This document shows, piece after piece, positions 61,628-64,000 of a stretch of 64,000 nucleotides of DNA. Source of the DNA: AWTP1-13 sp963832445. GTDB lineage: Bacteria > Pseudomonadota > Alphaproteobacteria > Rhizobiales > Hyphomicrobiaceae. The first letter of the stretch is position 1, and every line of letters starts with the position of its first letter. The stretch lies in NCBI GenBank assembly GCA_963832445.1, contig CAWHUM010000011.1:62001-126000 (forward strand), read 5' to 3'. The translations under genes and the position numbers were made by a program. The notes beneath the pieces were generated by a model, which made no database searches, had not been told where the DNA came from, and was given only the letters and a program-made list of their open reading frames with translations.

Positions 61628-62563
61628 TTATCCAAATTGCGGCCTGAGCCCGGCCACCGTTTCCATGTGCCGCTCGTGGTCGCCGGCAAAGCGCAGCACT
61701 AGGTGGCTGGCGCCCGCTCCGGCATAGCCCGCGAGCCATTCGCCGAGGCCCGCCGCACTGCCTGCGTAGCAGGCCTGATAGCTGCGCATCGCAGCCGCGG
61801 GCCGGTCGTAGTAGCGCTCGAGGTAGGCATTGAGGCGCTCATTGGCGCGGCTCAGGTCCTCGTCGATGGCGATCGTCAGATACATGGCGCCTACGAGCGC
61901 GTTGGCATCGCGCCCGGCGCTGGAGGCTGCCGCGCGGACTTGGGCCCACTGCTCGGCCCAGCGTGCAGGATCGGGCGTGATCGGCAGCCAGCCGTCGAAG
62001 TATTTGCCCGCGCGCTCGAGGCTTGCCGGATGCGTGCCGCCGATCCACAGCGGCGGCCCGCCCGGCCGGTGCGGCATCGGCCCCAGGACCGCGCCTTCGA
62101 CCTTCCATAGGCCGTCCCAGTCGACCGGCTTGCCGCTCCACAGCGCGCGGCACAGTCGCAGGCCCTCGAGCAGGCGCCCGACGCGCTTCTCGAACGGCAC
62201 GCCGGCCGCCGCGAATTCGGCGCGGATGTTCGGCAGGTCGGCGGCGATGCCGACGCCCAGGATCAGCCGCCCCTCGGCGATCTGGTCGAGCGTTGCGACC
62301 TGATGTGCCATCACTACCGGATTGCGCAGCGCCGGCAGCAGTACGGCGGTGCCGAGCTCGGCGCGACGCACGCGCGCGGCGACAGCCGCCAGCAGGGTCA
62401 GCGGCTCGTGGCGCGGCCGTGCCAGCAGGGAGTCGCCGGCCCAGATGGAGTCGAAGCCCAGGTTCTCCGCCCGCTCCGCCAGGGCCAGAAGCGTGCTGGC
62501 CTGCGGCTGCCCGGCCATGATCTGCTCGCGGGTCGGCAGCAGGTATCCCAAACGTGGTGCCAC
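61628..62563 (-). CDS. LLM-class flavin-dependent oxidoreductase
   Basis: 311 residues from GTG 62563, with GGGAGGGAGG just upstream. RLGYLLPTRE, LALAERAENLGFDSIWAGDSL, AELGTAVLLPALRNPVVMAHQVATLDQIAEGRLILGVGIA and PPLWIGGTHPASLERAGKYFDGWLP are the luciferase-like monooxygenase blocks. It would use FMN or F420; the substrate is not readable. An open extension upstream has no family character. Confidence 0.9.
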   Translation of the reverse strand: MAPRLGYLLPTREQIMAGQPQASTLLALAERAENLGFDSIWAGDSLLARPRHEPLTLLAAVAARVRRAELGTAVLLPALRNPVVMAHQVATLDQIAEGRLILGVGIAADLPNIRAEFAAAGVPFEKRVGRLLEGLRLCRALWSGKPVDWDGLWKVEGAVLGPMPHRPGGPPLWIGGTHPASLERAGKYFDGWLPITPDPARWAEQWAQVRAAASSAGRDANALVGAMYLTIAIDEDLSRANERLNAYLERYYDRPAAAMRSYQACYAGSAAGLGEWLAGYAGAGASHLVLRFAGDHERHMETVAGLRPQFG

Positions 62564-62621
62564 GTCCTCCCTCCCACGCTGCGACAACAGCACTGCGGGT
62601 GCAGATGTTACACCAGGACGC

Positions 62622-63224
62622 TCACAGCGTGCGCCGGCTCTTGATGGCGGCGGCCAGCGTGCCTTCATCGAGATAGTCGAGCTCGCCGCCGATCGGCACG
62701 CCCTGCGCCAGCCGCGTCACGGTCACGCCGTGGCCCTGCAGTTGCTCGGTGAGGTAGTGGGCGGTCGATTGGCCCTCCACCGTGGCGTTGAGGGCGAGCA
62801 GCACCTCTTTCACCGGCGGAACAGTGCGCTCGATCAGCTTGCCGATGTTGAGCTCACCCGGCCCCACCCCGTCGAGCGGCGACAGATGCCCGCCCAGGAC
62901 ATGATAGAGGCCGTTCACCACGCCGGCTCGCTCCAGCGCCCACAGATCGCCGATCTCCTCCACCACCACGATCAGCGCCTGGTCGCGCTGTGGGTCGCGG
63001 CAGATGCTGCACGGGCTGACGGTATCGATATTGCCGCAGTTGGTGCAGGCGACGATCTTGACGGCCGCCTCGGCCATCGCTGCTGCCAACGGCTCGAGCA
63101 GGTCGGTGCGCTTCTTGAGCAGCGTCAGCGCCGCCTTGCGCGCCGAGCGGTGGCCGAGCCCCGGCAGCCGCGCCAGCAGCGCGATCAGCCGCTCGATCTC
63201 CGGGCCTGCGGTTTGCTTTGCCAT
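62622..63224 (-). CDS. recR: Recombination protein RecR
   Basis: 200 residues. GPEIERLIALLARLPGLGHRSARKAALTLL is the helix-hairpin-helix start; the zinc-finger Cys are in CTNCGNIDTVSPCSIC; the Toprim domain is LIVVVEEIGDLWALERAGVVNGLYHVLGGHLSPLDGVGP. It loads RecA with RecFO at gaps. ATG 63224 is chosen; ATG 63233 is possible. It follows ebfC across a 140-bp gap filled by repeat copy 3, in the classic dnaX-ebfC-recR order. Confidence 0.97.
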   Translation of the reverse strand: MAKQTAGPEIERLIALLARLPGLGHRSARKAALTLLKKRTDLLEPLAAAMAEAAVKIVACTNCGNIDTVSPCSICRDPQRDQALIVVVEEIGDLWALERAGVVNGLYHVLGGHLSPLDGVGPGELNIGKLIERTVPPVKEVLLALNATVEGQSTAHYLTEQLQGHGVTVTRLAQGVPIGGELDYLDEGTLAAAIKSRRTL

Positions 63225-63239
63225 CAACTGCATCCTGTT

Positions 63240-63357
63240 CCCTCTCCCCACTCTTCCGTGGGGAGAGGGCTAGGGTGAGGGGCAGCCACTAACGCCGACG
63301 CCGGAGCAAGTTTCGGCCCCTCACCCCAACCCTCTCCCCGTAAGGACGGGGAGAGGG
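63240..63357. repeat. Dispersed palindromic repeat, copy 3
   Basis: CCCTCTCCCC at 63240 with GGGGAGAGGG, GGTGAGGGGCAGCC, then GGCCCCTCACCCC and a closing hairpin ending GGGGAGAGGG at 63357. It separates ebfC from recR, seven bases after the ebfC stop on the minus strand, and could modulate the 3' end of ebfC mRNA. Confidence 0.85.
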
Positions 63358-63364
63358 AGACCCA

Positions 63365-63685
63365 CTAGAACAGCTTGAGGCCCGGCGGCAATTGCAGCCC
63401 GCCGGTTACCTCCTGCATCTTCGCCTGCACGGCCGTCTCGGCCTTAGCTTTGGCGTCCTGGAAGGCGGCGAGGATCAGATCCTCCAGCATCTCGCCTTCC
63501 TCGGGCTTGATGAGGCTGCGGTCGATGGCGATGCCGCGCGCCTCCATTTTGCCGTTGAGCTTGACCTTGACGAGGCCGCCGCCCGACTGGCCCTCCACCT
63601 CGAGAGCGGCCAGATCCTCCTGCAGCTTCTGCATGCGGCCTTGGATCTCGCCGGCCTGCTTCATCAGTTTCATGATGTCTTTCAT
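63365..63685 (-). CDS. ebfC: Nucleoid-associated protein of the YbaB/EbfC family
   Basis: 106 residues. DIMKLMKQAGEIQGRMQKLQEDL is the N-terminal helix, GGLVKVKLNGKMEARGIAID the beta core and MLEDLILAAFQDAKAKAE the second helix. It binds DNA as a dimer. It sits between dnaX (62 bp upstream) and recR, as in most proteobacteria. Confidence 0.96.
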   Translation of the reverse strand: MKDIMKLMKQAGEIQGRMQKLQEDLAALEVEGQSGGGLVKVKLNGKMEARGIAIDRSLIKPEEGEMLEDLILAAFQDAKAKAETAVQAKMQEVTGGLQLPPGLKLF

Positions 63686-63747
63686 AGCCGCTCCTAAGAG
63701 GTGAGTGGTGAGAGGGCGAGTGGTGAGGATCGTGTCGAAACCTCACC

Positions 63748-64000
63748 TCACCCTGTTCCGGTGTCGTCGGTCTTGGAAGCCGGCAGTTGCTCGACGCGCG
63801 TGATCTCCGCGTCCGGGAACTGTTTCAGCACGGCCGCAACGGCCGGATGCTCCTTCAAGGCGCTGATCTCCGCTGCCTTGCGCGCGCGCTCGACCTCTCC
63901 CAGCGGCGCTTCGCCCGGCTTGTTACTGAGCGCCACCATCCAGCGACTGCCGGTCCAGGCGTTCAGCTTCTCTCGCAGCTCGTTGGCCAGCTCCTTCGGC
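63748..64000 (-). CDS. dnaX: DNA polymerase III gamma/tau subunit, C-terminal end
   Basis: Only the last ~83 codons are in the window. The peptide PKELANELREKLNAWTGSRW to MVALSNKPGEAPLGEVERARK to AVLKQFPDAEITRVEQLP is the tau C-terminal region of alphaproteobacterial DnaX. The identification leans on the neighbouring ebfC-recR order. The gene continues past the right edge. Confidence 0.85.
   Translation of the reverse strand, partial: PKELANELREKLNAWTGSRWMVALSNKPGEAPLGEVERARKAAEISALKEHPAVAAVLKQFPDAEITRVEQLPASKTDDTGTG

Noticed and set aside
61628..61689. N-terminal extension of the HipA-like kinase to 61689
   Set aside because: It would overlap the LLM oxidoreductase end and has no kinase character; ATG 61599 fits the family start.
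1..64000. CRISPR arrays, rRNA operons, complete insertion sequences
   Set aside because: No regularly spaced short repeats, no rRNA core sequences and no transposase motifs were seen on either strand.

Overview
The window is about 66% GC, densely coded, and looks like a chromosomal segment of an alphaproteobacterium of the order Hyphomicrobiales (Rhizobiales), in the Rhodoplanes / Rhodopseudomonas / Bradyrhizobium neighbourhood. The grounds are order-typical genes (BA14K-family protein, HIG1-type twin-transmembrane protein, a delta-first F1 ATP synthase operon, a 4-hydroxybenzoyl-CoA reductase of the HcrCAB type) and protein sequences that read like that order. This is an inference from remembered families; no search was run.

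Layout. 0-5 kb: start of an EF-G-like GTPase, a GNAT acetyltransferase with a tiny upstream membrane ORF, and an ECF sigma / anti-sigma pair facing a cytochrome c'. 5-18.5 kb: diheme cytochrome c, YbdK-type carboxylate-amine ligase, CNT nucleoside transporter, an acyl-CoA dehydrogenase pair, multicopper oxidase, molybdopterin oxidoreductase, the etfB-etfA-hbd electron-transfer/beta-oxidation operon and a rhomboid protease. Five genes here are broken by small frameshifts, whereas no gene elsewhere in the window is. 18.5-24.6 kb: cobalamin adenosyltransferase, HIG1 protein, the envC-ctpA-rppH block and an unrecognised multi-pass membrane protein. 24.7-29.8 kb: atpHAGD, a small CxxC protein, then atpC. 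30-34 kb: a NIT-domain chemoreceptor lying between duplicated scraps of a methyltransferase gene and of priA. 34-41 kb: BA14K protein, priA, cspA, xerC, a TraB/GumN protein, SDR and a receptor-like membrane protein. 41.4-48.6 kb: aromatic metabolism, with hcrCAB (anaerobic 4-hydroxybenzoyl-CoA dehydroxylation) and pobA (aerobic 4-hydroxybenzoate hydroxylation), separated by an amidotransferase, two palindromic repeat elements and an SDR. 48.9-53.1 kb: FkbM methyltransferase, GST, exported Pcm and slipin. 53.57-53.64 kb: a tRNA whose anticodon reads UCA. 53.9-58.9 kb: TetR facing an operon of OsmC, acyl-CoA-dehydrogenase-like flavoprotein, rhodanese and NrtA/CmpA-like binding protein, headed by a good sigma-54 promoter. 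59.3-64 kb: SDR, GNAT, HipA-like kinase, LLM oxidoreductase, then recR-ebfC-dnaX.

How the genes work together. Several modules feed electrons or acyl-CoAs into respiration: acyl-CoA dehydrogenases, ETF and 3-hydroxyacyl-CoA dehydrogenase supply the quinone pool, and the ATP synthase uses the resulting gradient. Having both HcrCAB and PobA suggests the organism can enter 4-hydroxybenzoate degradation with or without oxygen.

Most notable observations: the UCA-anticodon tRNA of ordinary size (53569-53644); the sigma-54-headed, probably sulfur-related OsmC/ACAD/rhodanese/binding-protein operon; the twin CTAG-ended palindromes at 46.3-46.5 kb; the duplicated gene ends around the chemoreceptor; the 24-bp direct repeats bounding a structured spacer at 50.7-51.1 kb; and the frameshift cluster. 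No CRISPR array, rRNA, prophage or complete insertion sequence was seen.
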